From Acidobacteriota bacterium (lineage in GTDB: Bacteria > Acidobacteriota > Terriglobia > Terriglobales > Acidobacteriaceae), in NCBI GenBank assembly GCA_019351975.1, contig JABBOG010000010.1, forward strand, positions 9,068-73,067: a stretch of DNA of 64,000 nucleotides. The letters are read 5' to 3'. The notes beneath the pieces were generated by a model. The model was not told the origin of the DNA. It was given only the letters and a program-made list of their open reading frames with translations, and made no database searches. Positions 44,138 to 52,780 of this stretch are shown piece by piece (the stretch's first letter is position 1; each line of letters starts with the position of its first letter). The position numbers and the translations under genes are program-made.

Positions 44138-45676
44138 CTATGGGGCGGGTGTGGGCACTTCTTCCGAGGTGAAGGTGGAGGCAGGCAGACCGGCGGCGTT
44201 GTAGAGGGACTGATCGACAACGTTACTCCAAGCGTAGCGAACGAAGCGGGGATTGGGGAGGGCGGGGGTCGAGACAACGACGCTGCCGTCCTCGATTTTG
44301 GCGGTTGCTGGAACGAAGTGGTGGTCGTCACCGGCGAGCTCGAAGCCTTGCGGTGCAGCGCCGCCGTGGACGTTGAGGCCGTTGGCGTTGTTGAACCAGA
44401 CGCGCATGGCACCGGGCTGTGTGGTGGCTTGACGGAAGAGAGGTGAGGCGTAGGCGATGTGTTCGCCATAGACGATGGCGCGAGCGGCGAGGGCGAGACG
44501 TGCGGCGACGGTTTGTTTGTCTGCGGGGTGAACGTTGTTGGGGTTGCCGACGTCGAGGGATACGGCCATGGCGGTGTCGGCGATGTAGAGGGTGCGGCGC
44601 TGTGCGTCGCGGATCATGCCCCAGTCTTCACCGGGCGAGTTGAAGCTGGAGATCTGCACGAAGAGGAAGGGAAGGTTGCCTTGCTGGAAGTGCATGCGCC
44701 AATCCTGAATGAGGGCAGGGAAGAGGACGCTGTAGTGGGAGGCGCGCGCGGGACCGCTGTCGCTTTCGCCCTGATACCAGAGGAAGCCCTTGATGGATTC
44801 CTTGTCGAGCGGCGCGATCATGCCGTTGTAGATGCCGGCGGGGAGCCAGGAGACTTCGTTGGGATGCCAAGGGTGCCTGGGGAGCGGTTTTCCTGCGGCC
44901 GCCGCAGCGGCGTCGGTGGCTTTTTCTGCGGCAATCTGGGCGGGCATCGATGCTTGAGTGTCGGCGAATTGGGCGCGGTTGGTGAAGGCGGAGAGGAGTT
45001 GCGGCTCAGTGCCGAGGGTGTCCAGGGAGACCCAGGAGTCGACGGGTGTGCCGCCCCAAGTGCTGTCGATGAGGCCGATGGGGACGTGCTCGGTGGAGGC
45101 GATCTCGCGGCCAAAGAAGTAGGCGACGGCGGAGAATTTGCGTGCGGTGTCGGGGGTGCATTGCGACCATGTGCCGCTGATGTCGTCGAGTGGGACGTCG
45201 GAGCTTTTGCGATCGACGAGGAGGAGGCGGATGTTGGGGTTGGTGGCTGTTGCGATCTCCTTGTCAGCGTCTTTGATGGTTGCTGAGTGGGGAAATCCGT
45301 CGAGAGGGATCTCCATGTTGGACTGGCCGGAGGCGATCCAGACGTCGCCGACGAGGAGATCGGTGATGTGCTTTTTGCCTTCCTGGGGACCGCCGTCGAT
45401 GTCGAGGCTGTAGGGTCCGCCGGCGTGCTCGGGCATGAGCCATGCAGACCATTCACCGAGATCGTTCGCTGTGGTGGTAAGGGTTTGCGCGTGGAAGTGG
45501 ATGGTGAGGGATGCGCCGGGCGTGGCCCAGCCCCAGAGGTGGATGGGTGCTTCGCGCTGCAGGACGGCGTGATCGGTGAGCAGGTTGGGAAGGCGGATTT
45601 CTGCGTGTGCGCGGGGGGTTGAAAGCGCTGCAAGGAGGGTGACGAGGAGCGATGCTGCAAGCGAACGTGGGATCAT
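44138..45676 (-). CDS. Secreted sialate O-acetylesterase (SASA family)
   Basis: 512 residues with a signal peptide of about 25 (ends PRAHA). The catalytic serine motif GQSNME lies in VWIASGQSNMEIP, and the late His/Asp are in NVHPADKQTVAARLA. GFLWYQGESD is another conserved block. The family removes acetyl groups from sialic acids and also from plant or bacterial acetylated glycans, so it may deacetylate substrate for the partner glycosidases. AAGGAC is seven bases before ATG 45676; 29 extra upstream codons of the longer frame are not believed. First gene of an operon with GH92. Confidence 0.92.
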   Translation of the reverse strand: MIPRSLAASLLVTLLAALSTPRAHAEIRLPNLLTDHAVLQREAPIHLWGWATPGASLTIHFHAQTLTTTANDLGEWSAWLMPEHAGGPYSLDIDGGPQEGKKHITDLLVGDVWIASGQSNMEIPLDGFPHSATIKDADKEIATATNPNIRLLLVDRKSSDVPLDDISGTWSQCTPDTARKFSAVAYFFGREIASTEHVPIGLIDSTWGGTPVDSWVSLDTLGTEPQLLSAFTNRAQFADTQASMPAQIAAEKATDAAAAAAGKPLPRHPWHPNEVSWLPAGIYNGMIAPLDKESIKGFLWYQGESDSGPARASHYSVLFPALIQDWRMHFQQGNLPFLFVQISSFNSPGEDWGMIRDAQRRTLYIADTAMAVSLDVGNPNNVHPADKQTVAARLALAARAIVYGEHIAYASPLFRQATTQPGAMRVWFNNANGLNVHGGAAPQGFELAGDDHHFVPATAKIEDGSVVVSTPALPNPRFVRYAWSNVVDQSLYNAAGLPASTFTSEEVPTPAP

Positions 45677-45785
45677 TTTGGTCCTTGTCGAGACTTCAGT
45701 GGCCATCGTTGAGGGGGAACGCCATTCGATCTGGAGCTTGTTGTGCGGGTCTGGAGACCGCATCTTCAGACCGGTATGAATTTGG

Positions 45786-45799
45786 TGATAAGGTTATCA
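45786..45799. promoter_or_regulatory. LacI-type operator candidate between divergent esterase and GH-A genes
   Basis: TGATAAGGTTATCA: inverted repeat TGATAA/TTATCA about a GG centre. It lies 109 bases from the esterase start and 82 bases from the GH-A start, placed to control both divergent promoters. Confidence 0.6.
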
Positions 45800-45881
45800 A
45801 CACTCTTCTGCTTTTGTCTAAAAGCAGTGTTGCGTTGAGCGCAAACGATGTGCGACAGAGTTGTTGCGGGAAGGTATGTTG

Positions 45882-48800
45882 ATGAAGATCATCCTGGGAG
45901 TGATTGCGGTTGTTGTCTTGAGGAGCACGATGTTGCTGGCACAGGTTACTGTGTTTTGGCAGCCAGGATTTCCGACGGTTGCAAGCCAGCCTATGGATCG
46001 GGATTCGTTGGATCAGTCGCTCAGAAACATGGACCCAATGTTTGTTGATCTTGCGGCGATCAAGGCACCGGGGGCATTGGATACGACAAGGCTTCTGGTG
46101 CTTCCGTATGGGTCGGCTGTGCCTGTCGATGCGTGGAAGGAGATTGACGCGTATCTTGAGCGTGGAGGGAATCTGCTGGTGCTTGGGGGACAGGCGCTGC
46201 GTGTTCCTGTATCGCAGCGTGACGGGAAGTTTGTTCCGGAAAGACCGCAGGATACATATTCACGTGTGATCGATCTGCGGCATACATATGAGGTTCCAGT
46301 ACCGCAGGATGCGCGGTTTGCGTGGCGAACGGGATATGCGTTTGGCTCGACGCCGAAGGTGAATGCCGCAAAGTTTTTCACGATGGAGGGACGCCTGAAT
46401 GGGCTTGGATACATGGTGGATGCTCGGGGGACACTGGTGGCGTCACCGGTGATTGTGCTGGACCATGCGAGCGGCGCGATGCGCGGAAGCCGCATTGTGG
46501 CGCTGGATTTTGATCCTGTGTCTGGTTACTGGGGGAGCAAGGATGGCATGGCGCTGATGCGCGAGGCTGCGGAGTATGCGCGACAGGGGACGACGGCGCT
46601 GTCGGTGGAGACGCTGTTTTCGGTGGTTCGACCGACCGAACCACCGCAGATAACAGTGCATCTGCAGCGAACGCGGCACATGCAGGAAGCCACTGCGCAG
46701 GGTGAGGTTCGGGTGGAGTTGGTATCGGACGGCAAGGTCGTGGATGCAGCGACGATGCCGGTTGGACAGGATGAAGTAACGAATCTTTCGGTGCCATTCC
46801 ATAACGCGCTGCCGTTGGGGTTTTATACGGTGAGGGCGACGTATATGGAGCAGAAGCAGTTTCGAGAGTTTTATGAGAATGGATTTTGGGTGGCGAAGCG
46901 AGACGCATTGGACGAGGGCGAAGCGCTGGGCGTGCGCGGTAATTTTTTGATGCGCGGCGGAAAGCCGTATATGCCAGTGGGTACGAACTACTTTACGACG
47001 GAAGAGAATGGCTGGGATTTTTCTTCCTCGAGGAATGCAGCAGTGTGGGAGAGAGATTTTGCAGACATGGCGGCGCATGGCGTGAGCTTTGTGCGCACTG
47101 GTGTGTGGATGCGAAATGCGAAGTTCATTGAGGCGGATACTGGCGAGCCGAATGAGAGATTTTTGCGCAATCTGGAGGCGTTTCTGCTGTGCGCGCATGA
47201 GCACAACCTTGCGGTGAACTTTACGCTGTTCGCGTTTTCGCCGGTGTCTGGTGGAGGCGCACGGGCTGCGGATGCAGCTAGTCCTTTGCAGAATCCATAT
47301 CTCGATACGGATGCTGTGCGGCTGCAGGAGGCGTACGTGCGCGGGGTGACGAGCCACTTCGCAACGGTGCCGTGGCTTTCGTGGGATCTCATTAACGAAC
47401 CGAGTTTTTCTAACCCGCGGTTGATTTTCAAGGGTAACGTTCCGAATGGAGATCCGGCTGAAGTTACGGCCTGGCATGCGTGGTTACGGAAGAAATACAA
47501 GGATCTTGGTGAGCTTGCGGAGGCATGGGCCGTGACGCCGGAGGAACTGGGGAGTTTCGATAGGATTCCGCTGCCAAGTGTTGCAGATCTGACGTACGGG
47601 CGGTACGGAAATGCGCGGCTTGTGCGAGCCGTTGACTATAACCTGTTTGCGCAGGATAGCTTTAGCCGCTGGGTGCACTCGATGATTGGTGTGATTCGGC
47701 AGACGGGAAGCACGCAGTTGGTAGACGTCGGGCAGGACGAGGGAGGGGTTACGAATCGTGTGTTGAACCAGTTTTACAGCACGGCGGGGGTGTCGTTTAC
47801 GACGAACCACACGTATTGGCAGGACGATGCGCTGCTGTGGGACTCGGTGGCGGCGAAGCGTCCGGGCATGCCGAATATCACTGGCGAGACAGGCTACCAG
47901 CCAGCGTGGGCGCCGGACGGAACGTGGCGCTACGACGAGTTTACGGGGCTGCCGCTGACGGAGCGGAAGTGGGCGCTGGGGTTTGCGGCGGGAAGCTCGG
48001 GTGCGATGCAGTGGGACTGGGCGCGCGAGGTTGATTTCGGGATGCAACGCAGCGATGGGTCCGCCAAGGTGTGGGAGGCAATGATGCGCGGTGTGGGGGC
48101 GTTTGCAACCGCAGCTGCGCCGTATGCGACAGGGATTGTTGCGCCCGAGATCGCGATTGTGCTGCCGCAGTCGCTACAGCTTTCTGTGCTGAACAACTAT
48201 GGGGTGGAAGCGCAGCAGAATGCTGTGCGGGCGCTGTTTTATAACGCGCGAGCGGAGGCGTATGCGGTAGGTGAGTACCAGATGGAGACACTGGGATCGC
48301 CGAAGTTGATCATCCTGCCGTCGTCGTATGGATTGACGGAGACGGCTTGGCAGGCAATTCTGACGAAGGTGAAGGAAGGCGCGACGTTGCTCGCGACGGG
48401 GCCGTTCGACGAGGACGCACATCTGCATGCGACGGGCCGGCAGAATGCGGTAGGACTGCCGTATGTGAATGTGCCGTTGACGATTCGAAGGAACCAATTT
48501 CGATGGCCGGGCGGCGAGGAGACGTTCACGTTTAAAGGAGAAGAGACGACGGTGCTGGGGCGTGCTCAGATGCCTGGAGACGCGGACTGGAGCGAGGTGC
48601 GTGTAGGGAAAGGAAAGATTCTTTTTGCCGCGCTGCCGATTGAGCTCAGCGGCGATATGGCAGCTATCAGCGATGTGTACAGGTATGCGATGAAGGTTGC
48701 GGATGTGTCGCCGACGTATACGACAACGCTGAAGGATACTGGGATTCTGATCTGCGCGACGCGGCTGCCGGAGGCGACTTTGTATGTGCTGACTTCTGAA

Positions 48801-48944
48801 TCGAATCAGAGGGAGGTGGCGTTTGAGGATGTTCGCAGTGGGAAGAGGTTTTCTGGGGAGCTTGAGCCGGGACGAGCGGCGCTGCTGTTGGTTGGTGCGG
48901 ACGGTATGGTCGTTTCGAGCTATCACTGGACGGGAAACGAATGA
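45882..48944 (+). CDS. Large secreted clan GH-A glycoside hydrolase (GH42/GH5-like)
   Basis: 1020 residues with an N-terminal signal (MKIILGVIAVVVLRSTMLLAQ). Residues about 25-220 look like a class-I-glutaminase-like fold (LLVLPYGSAVPVDAWKEIDAYLERGGNLLVLGG). A beta-sandwich of about 120 residues follows, then the catalytic TIM barrel (about 345-750) with acid/base E506 in SWDLINEPS and probable nucleophile E669 in ITGETGY. A second glutaminase-like domain (about 755-870; KLIILPSSYGLTETAW) matches the trimerisation domain of GH42 beta-galactosidases, then a final beta domain. GAAGG seven bases before ATG 45882 fixes the start over TTG 45861. Its stop overlaps the TPR gene's ATG. Confidence 0.87.
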   Translation: MKIILGVIAVVVLRSTMLLAQVTVFWQPGFPTVASQPMDRDSLDQSLRNMDPMFVDLAAIKAPGALDTTRLLVLPYGSAVPVDAWKEIDAYLERGGNLLVLGGQALRVPVSQRDGKFVPERPQDTYSRVIDLRHTYEVPVPQDARFAWRTGYAFGSTPKVNAAKFFTMEGRLNGLGYMVDARGTLVASPVIVLDHASGAMRGSRIVALDFDPVSGYWGSKDGMALMREAAEYARQGTTALSVETLFSVVRPTEPPQITVHLQRTRHMQEATAQGEVRVELVSDGKVVDAATMPVGQDEVTNLSVPFHNALPLGFYTVRATYMEQKQFREFYENGFWVAKRDALDEGEALGVRGNFLMRGGKPYMPVGTNYFTTEENGWDFSSSRNAAVWERDFADMAAHGVSFVRTGVWMRNAKFIEADTGEPNERFLRNLEAFLLCAHEHNLAVNFTLFAFSPVSGGGARAADAASPLQNPYLDTDAVRLQEAYVRGVTSHFATVPWLSWDLINEPSFSNPRLIFKGNVPNGDPAEVTAWHAWLRKKYKDLGELAEAWAVTPEELGSFDRIPLPSVADLTYGRYGNARLVRAVDYNLFAQDSFSRWVHSMIGVIRQTGSTQLVDVGQDEGGVTNRVLNQFYSTAGVSFTTNHTYWQDDALLWDSVAAKRPGMPNITGETGYQPAWAPDGTWRYDEFTGLPLTERKWALGFAAGSSGAMQWDWAREVDFGMQRSDGSAKVWEAMMRGVGAFATAAAPYATGIVAPEIAIVLPQSLQLSVLNNYGVEAQQNAVRALFYNARAEAYAVGEYQMETLGSPKLIILPSSYGLTETAWQAILTKVKEGATLLATGPFDEDAHLHATGRQNAVGLPYVNVPLTIRRNQFRWPGGEETFTFKGEETTVLGRAQMPGDADWSEVRVGKGKILFAALPIELSGDMAAISDVYRYAMKVADVSPTYTTTLKDTGILICATRLPEATLYVLTSESNQREVAFEDVRSGKRFSGELEPGRAALLLVGADGMVVSSYHWTGNE

Positions 48945-50077
48945 GCGGGAAGGCTTATAATTTGCAAGCAATGCGTGTTGCTCTGTTACTTATTCTTTTT
49001 GCGGCAACGCTCGTTCGAGCGCAGCAGGGTGAGCCTGACCGGCTTATACGCGAGGCGCTGCTGGCGCAACAGCTTGGCGACTACAAGACGGCGATTCTGG
49101 ACTATCAGAGATATTTGAAGCTGCATCCGAAGATGGTGGAAGCGCGCGCCAATCTGGGCGCGGCATTGGCACATGAGGGACGTTTCGACGAGGCGATCTC
49201 CGAATATCGTGAGGCTTTGGTATCTGCTCCGGGGAATGATCAGATTGAGATGAATCTCGGGCTTGCGTACTACAAGAAGGGCGATTTCGCGGATGCGCGC
49301 AGGGTCTTCGGCGAGGTGCAAAAGGCTGCGCCTGACAACTCGCAGATTGCGATTCTATTGGGCAATAGCGAGGTACGACTTGGCCAGGGGGCTGCGGCGG
49401 TGAAGATGCTGATGCCACTGGAAGCGGCGAACGCGAACAATACAGACTTCGAGTATGTGCTGGGTTCAGCGCTGGTGCAGACGGGCGATCAGCGCGCGGG
49501 GGTGGAGCGGTTAGAGAAAGTGGCTGAGGCGACGCACGATCCTGATGCGTATTTGCTGGCAGGATATACGCTTTTGAATCTGCACAAGTTCACATCGGCG
49601 AAGGCGGACCTGGAGAAGGCCCTGACGCTGAATCCAAATCTGCCACGCATCTATGCGCTGACGGGCATGGCGCTCGACCAGACGGGAGATGCAGCCGCAG
49701 CGGAGCCGGATTTTCGCGAGCAACTGAAGCACACACCAGAGGACTTTGAGTCGAACTTGTATCTGGGTTCCATTCTGTACAAGAAGAGGGAGATGGACGA
49801 GGCGAAGATCTACCTTGACAAAGCTGTGAATCTGGATCCAACGTCGCAGATGGCGAAATACGAGATGGCGATGTGGGAGAGCACGCAGGGGCAATACGCG
49901 GATGCAGCCGCGAATCTAGAGACGGTGGTGAAGGCGATTCCTGATTGGCTGGAGCCGCATGTGGAGCTAGCGACTGTGTATTACAAGCTGCATCGTCCGA
50001 CGGAGGGTGCACAGGAACGTGCTATTGTGGCGAAGATCAAGGCGCTGCAGCAGAGCGAGGGTCCGCCGACGCCTTAG
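48941..50077 (+). CDS. Secreted TPR protein
   Basis: 378 residues. Signal-like segment at residues 11-28 (MRVALLLILFAATLVRAQ); translation may start at 48941 (ATGA overlap with the GH-A stop) or at ATG 48971. About nine tetratricopeptide units follow (for example GDYKTAILDYQRYLKLHPKM, GRFDEAISEYREALVSAPGN). TPR arrays scaffold protein contacts; the partner is unknown. Its stop overlaps the convergent cytochrome gene by four bases. Confidence 0.9.
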   Translation: MSGKAYNLQAMRVALLLILFAATLVRAQQGEPDRLIREALLAQQLGDYKTAILDYQRYLKLHPKMVEARANLGAALAHEGRFDEAISEYREALVSAPGNDQIEMNLGLAYYKKGDFADARRVFGEVQKAAPDNSQIAILLGNSEVRLGQGAAAVKMLMPLEAANANNTDFEYVLGSALVQTGDQRAGVERLEKVAEATHDPDAYLLAGYTLLNLHKFTSAKADLEKALTLNPNLPRIYALTGMALDQTGDAAAAEPDFREQLKHTPEDFESNLYLGSILYKKREMDEAKIYLDKAVNLDPTSQMAKYEMAMWESTQGQYADAAANLETVVKAIPDWLEPHVELATVYYKLHRPTEGAQERAIVAKIKALQQSEGPPTP

Positions 50078-51099
50078 TCCGGGTAGGGCTCGCCGGGTTT
50101 TACGATACGAATCTGGTGGTCGGTGAAGATGAAGTGTCCGCCGGGGAAGGGCGTTTTCGGCATGTGGCAGGTGGTGCAGTTGATTTTGGATACTGGGCAG
50201 ACTTTTGCGTTCGCCTGCCGCGGTGTGGTGTGGCAGGCGAGGCATTTGCTGTCGTAGTAGGCGACGCTGGTCTCCACCTTCTGGTGGGGGTCGTGGCATG
50301 CGATGCAACTGATGCGCGGGTCATTGCCGTTGTAGCACTTGCTATTGGCAAGCCGATAAGGCTGGAAGCGAACGTTGGATGTGCCCTTCCAGCCGGCGCG
50401 GACGACGAGTTCCCAGCTGCGGTGGCAGCCTCCGCAGAAGCTTGAGATGTCATCGGTGGACAAGTCTGAAAGAGAGGGTGGATCGACGCGTTTGGTGCCA
50501 TGCATGGCGCTGTTGAGATGCTCCATCGAACCGGTGTGACAGTGTTCACAGGTGAGGCCTGGTTTGAGCGTTGCGAGATTCAGCTTGTGATCCTGAACGG
50601 CGTTTGTGGAGTGGCAGCCGAAGCAGGTGGTGACGTCTTCCTGCGTAAGTGGTCGACCGATGGCTTCTTCAAGCGTCTTCGGACCCATGTGTTCATCGCC
50701 CACCGTAGTGAAGAGGCCGTTGAGTGTCGGGTAGTAGCTGACGAGGCTCTCGTACATGCGGCCATCGTTCTGAATGACCCAGGTCTGGGCCTGCGCACCC
50801 ATGGACCATAGGATGGGAAGGGAGATGCTGCGGGTGCCGTCGCTGACGATGTACTGGCTCTGTCCGTGCTGGGTTTCGACGGTGTAGGTGTAGCTACCGA
50901 TGGTGTAGGTGAGCTTGGGATGCGTGGTGAGCTCGGGGTTATCGCCGGGAAGTTGCAGTGCGCGCCCCATTTGAGTGTCGGGCTGTGTGAGTGCTTGAGA
51001 GCGGTGACAGCTCGCACAGGTAACGGGGGCTGCTTTCCGCTGGGCGGAGACGGAGAAACAGTAGAACAGGAGTATTAGCGCGAGTTTACATGGACGCAT
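50074..51099 (-). CDS. Periplasmic seven-haem c-type cytochrome
   Basis: 341 residues with a signal peptide (MRPCKLALILLFYCFSVSAQ). Seven CXXCH haem sites are seen in order: CASCH, CFGCH, CEHCH, CGGCH, CIACH, CLACH and CTTCH. The architecture resembles the cytochrome c554/NrfB-like multihaem group that moves electrons in the periplasm or at the outer membrane. Start at 51099 rather than 51129 because the signal peptide begins there. It overlaps the end of the upstream TPR gene by 14 bases, so the two are co-translated; electron donor and acceptor are unknown. Confidence 0.92.
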   Translation of the reverse strand: MRPCKLALILLFYCFSVSAQRKAAPVTCASCHRSQALTQPDTQMGRALQLPGDNPELTTHPKLTYTIGSYTYTVETQHGQSQYIVSDGTRSISLPILWSMGAQAQTWVIQNDGRMYESLVSYYPTLNGLFTTVGDEHMGPKTLEEAIGRPLTQEDVTTCFGCHSTNAVQDHKLNLATLKPGLTCEHCHTGSMEHLNSAMHGTKRVDPPSLSDLSTDDISSFCGGCHRSWELVVRAGWKGTSNVRFQPYRLANSKCYNGNDPRISCIACHDPHQKVETSVAYYDSKCLACHTTPRQANAKVCPVSKINCTTCHMPKTPFPGGHFIFTDHQIRIVKPGEPYPD

Positions 51100-52258
51100 T
51101 GGCGCTCGCTCCCTGGCCGGAGATTGCAAGGCATTGGAGCCGCTCTTGCCGAGCTTCCTGATTTCGACCGAGCTTTGAGTAGGCTTTCACGAGTGCGAGG
51201 TGAGCTTCGAGATTTTGCGGATCGGAGGAGAGCACAGCTTCGAGGTGCGGAAGGCCAGCGGTCACATCGCCTGTTTCTACCAGGGCTCGTCCGAGAACGA
51301 GTTGGGCCATGGGTAGAGACGGATCCTCGACTGCTGCCTTTTGGGCGTTGGGTAAGGAAGCTGCAAAATTCCCTTGAAGTCCATAAGCCCAAGCGAGCAT
51401 GGCATGGGTTACAGCGCTCGTTGGTGAGACGGCGAGCTCATCGCTGAACTGTACGATACCTTCTTGCGGGTCGGCTGAGAATAAAAGATAGCCATAGAGA
51501 TAATGGAGGTTTGGTGTTGAAGAGAAGTGCGCAAAGAGTGACTGGAAGTCGCGACTGGCGCTGGCTGTATGTCCGGCCATACATTCACTCGCTGCAAGGC
51601 CTACGGATGAGACTAACTCCATCTGTGAGGGATCGATATCTTTAGGAGAGATAGGCATGCGCAGACCTGCGAGGCCGATGGCGGTGATCAGGTCAGGGTT
51701 AGCACTGCCGTGCTTGATCATCTGCGTGTACTGGCCCAGAGCCTCTTCGAATCGACCAAGTCTGGCGAGGTCGAGACCTTCGTGATAGACGATGATCGCT
51801 GCGTTGCGCGGCTGTGTGGCGGCACCCAGAGCGACTGCTGTTTGAAGATCCTGAAGCGAAGGAGAGTATTGGCCGAGTTCAAACTCGCAAAGGCCGCGGA
51901 GTGCATAGGCGGGTCCTGCTTTGGGTGTCAACGTGATGTAGTGATCAAGTGCAATGATGGCAGGAGCGAAGTCGTTTGTGCCATATTGGAGTGTTCCGAT
52001 ATACCACCAGCCATCGGGCCAACTGGGGTTGAGTTGCTCGGCCTGTTGGTATAGCTCATTTGCTTGCGGTAGATTGCCTTGCTCACGCGCAGCCGAAGCG
52101 TTCGCGACGATGGAGTCGAAGTCGGATGAGGTTTGTGCTGACATCTGGGATCTGGACGAAAACACCATACAAAGAGCGAGGCAGATGAGGGGCGGTCGCA
52201 GGAATCTGCTTGAGTGGAAACTTTGATTCGTGCTCACTTGGGTTGTGGTGCTGTGCAT
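51086..52258 (-). CDS. Secreted TPR protein preceding the cytochrome
   Basis: 390 residues. The hydrophobic export segment is near residues 22-41 (LRPPLICLALCMVFSSRSQMSAQ), then about nine TPR-like units (GNLPQANELYQQAEQLNPSW, NDFAPAIIALDHYITLTPKA, GRFEEALGQYTQMIKHGS). ATG 52258 is chosen over the longer frame. It is the first gene of a two-gene unit with the multihaem cytochrome and divergent from the giant TonB receptor. Confidence 0.88.
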   Translation of the reverse strand: MHSTTTQVSTNQSFHSSRFLRPPLICLALCMVFSSRSQMSAQTSSDFDSIVANASAAREQGNLPQANELYQQAEQLNPSWPDGWWYIGTLQYGTNDFAPAIIALDHYITLTPKAGPAYALRGLCEFELGQYSPSLQDLQTAVALGAATQPRNAAIIVYHEGLDLARLGRFEEALGQYTQMIKHGSANPDLITAIGLAGLRMPISPKDIDPSQMELVSSVGLAASECMAGHTASASRDFQSLFAHFSSTPNLHYLYGYLLFSADPQEGIVQFSDELAVSPTSAVTHAMLAWAYGLQGNFAASLPNAQKAAVEDPSLPMAQLVLGRALVETGDVTAGLPHLEAVLSSDPQNLEAHLALVKAYSKLGRNQEARQERLQCLAISGQGASANASM

Positions 52259-52481
52259 TCGGATCCTGATTTGTTGGGCAAATACGTGACGAGCAGATGC
52301 TATCAAATGGTATCTGATCTTGCAGTGGGCAAAGCTGAATCACATAGCGGAACGATGCGATATACTCGGACGGCCCCTCAATGTGATCTTTTTTTTGGCG
52401 TTCCGCTGGCGAACAGCAGAACGCGAGTTGCATGCTACGGGGTTGACGGAACGCTGAATTTGTTTTGAGAAAAACTTTTTC

Positions 52482-52510
52482 TTGACAATCGTAATGGCCC
52501 AGTAGTATTC
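52482..52510 (+). promoter_or_regulatory. Possible sigma-70-type promoter of the TonB receptor
   Basis: TTGACA (52482-52487), 17-base spacer, then GTATTC (52505-52510), a weak -10. The operator palindrome lies 60 bases downstream, as expected for a repressor roadblock. Confidence 0.4.
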
Positions 52511-52571
52511 GTTATGCCGTCAAGATAAAGCTGTTGAGAAGTTCTGAAGACCTGCTCAGCAGGGCTAAAGT

Positions 52572-52585
52572 TGATATCGATATCA
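52572..52585. promoter_or_regulatory. Perfect LacI-type operator palindrome upstream of the TonB receptor
   Basis: TGATATCGATATCA, fully self-complementary, between the possible promoter (52482-52510) and the receptor start at 52781. Same half-site as at 40587 and 45786. Confidence 0.65.
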
Positions 52586-52780
52586 GGTACTTTCATGCGA
52601 TGTTGCTGGACGGGCGTTGTGCATGGAGTGGTTTTTGATTGCGTTATCAAGGCTTTAACGCAGTTTGGGTCGACAGAGTTGCAAGTTGTTTCACGGTCGG
52701 TTGATTTGTCGATGAAGGCGCGATGGACGCAAAAGAATCGTGCTGATGATTTTGTTTCAAACTTGAAGGGGGCAGTACCT

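Larger units (their letters stand above)
52259..52780. other. Long divergent promoter region of the TPR-cytochrome unit and the TonB receptor
   Basis: 522 bases, AT-richer than the genes. It holds a promoter-like pair at 52482-52510, a perfect LacI-type palindrome at 52572-52585 and the receptor's ribosome-binding site GAAGGGGG at 52765-52772. The in-frame upstream codons of the receptor frame (from 52571) run through the operator and are not believed to be translated. Confidence 0.6.

Noticed and set aside
52303-52320. TATCAAATGGTATC as a fourth LacI-type operator
   Set aside because: The arms do not form an inverted repeat of the TGATAWS half-site.
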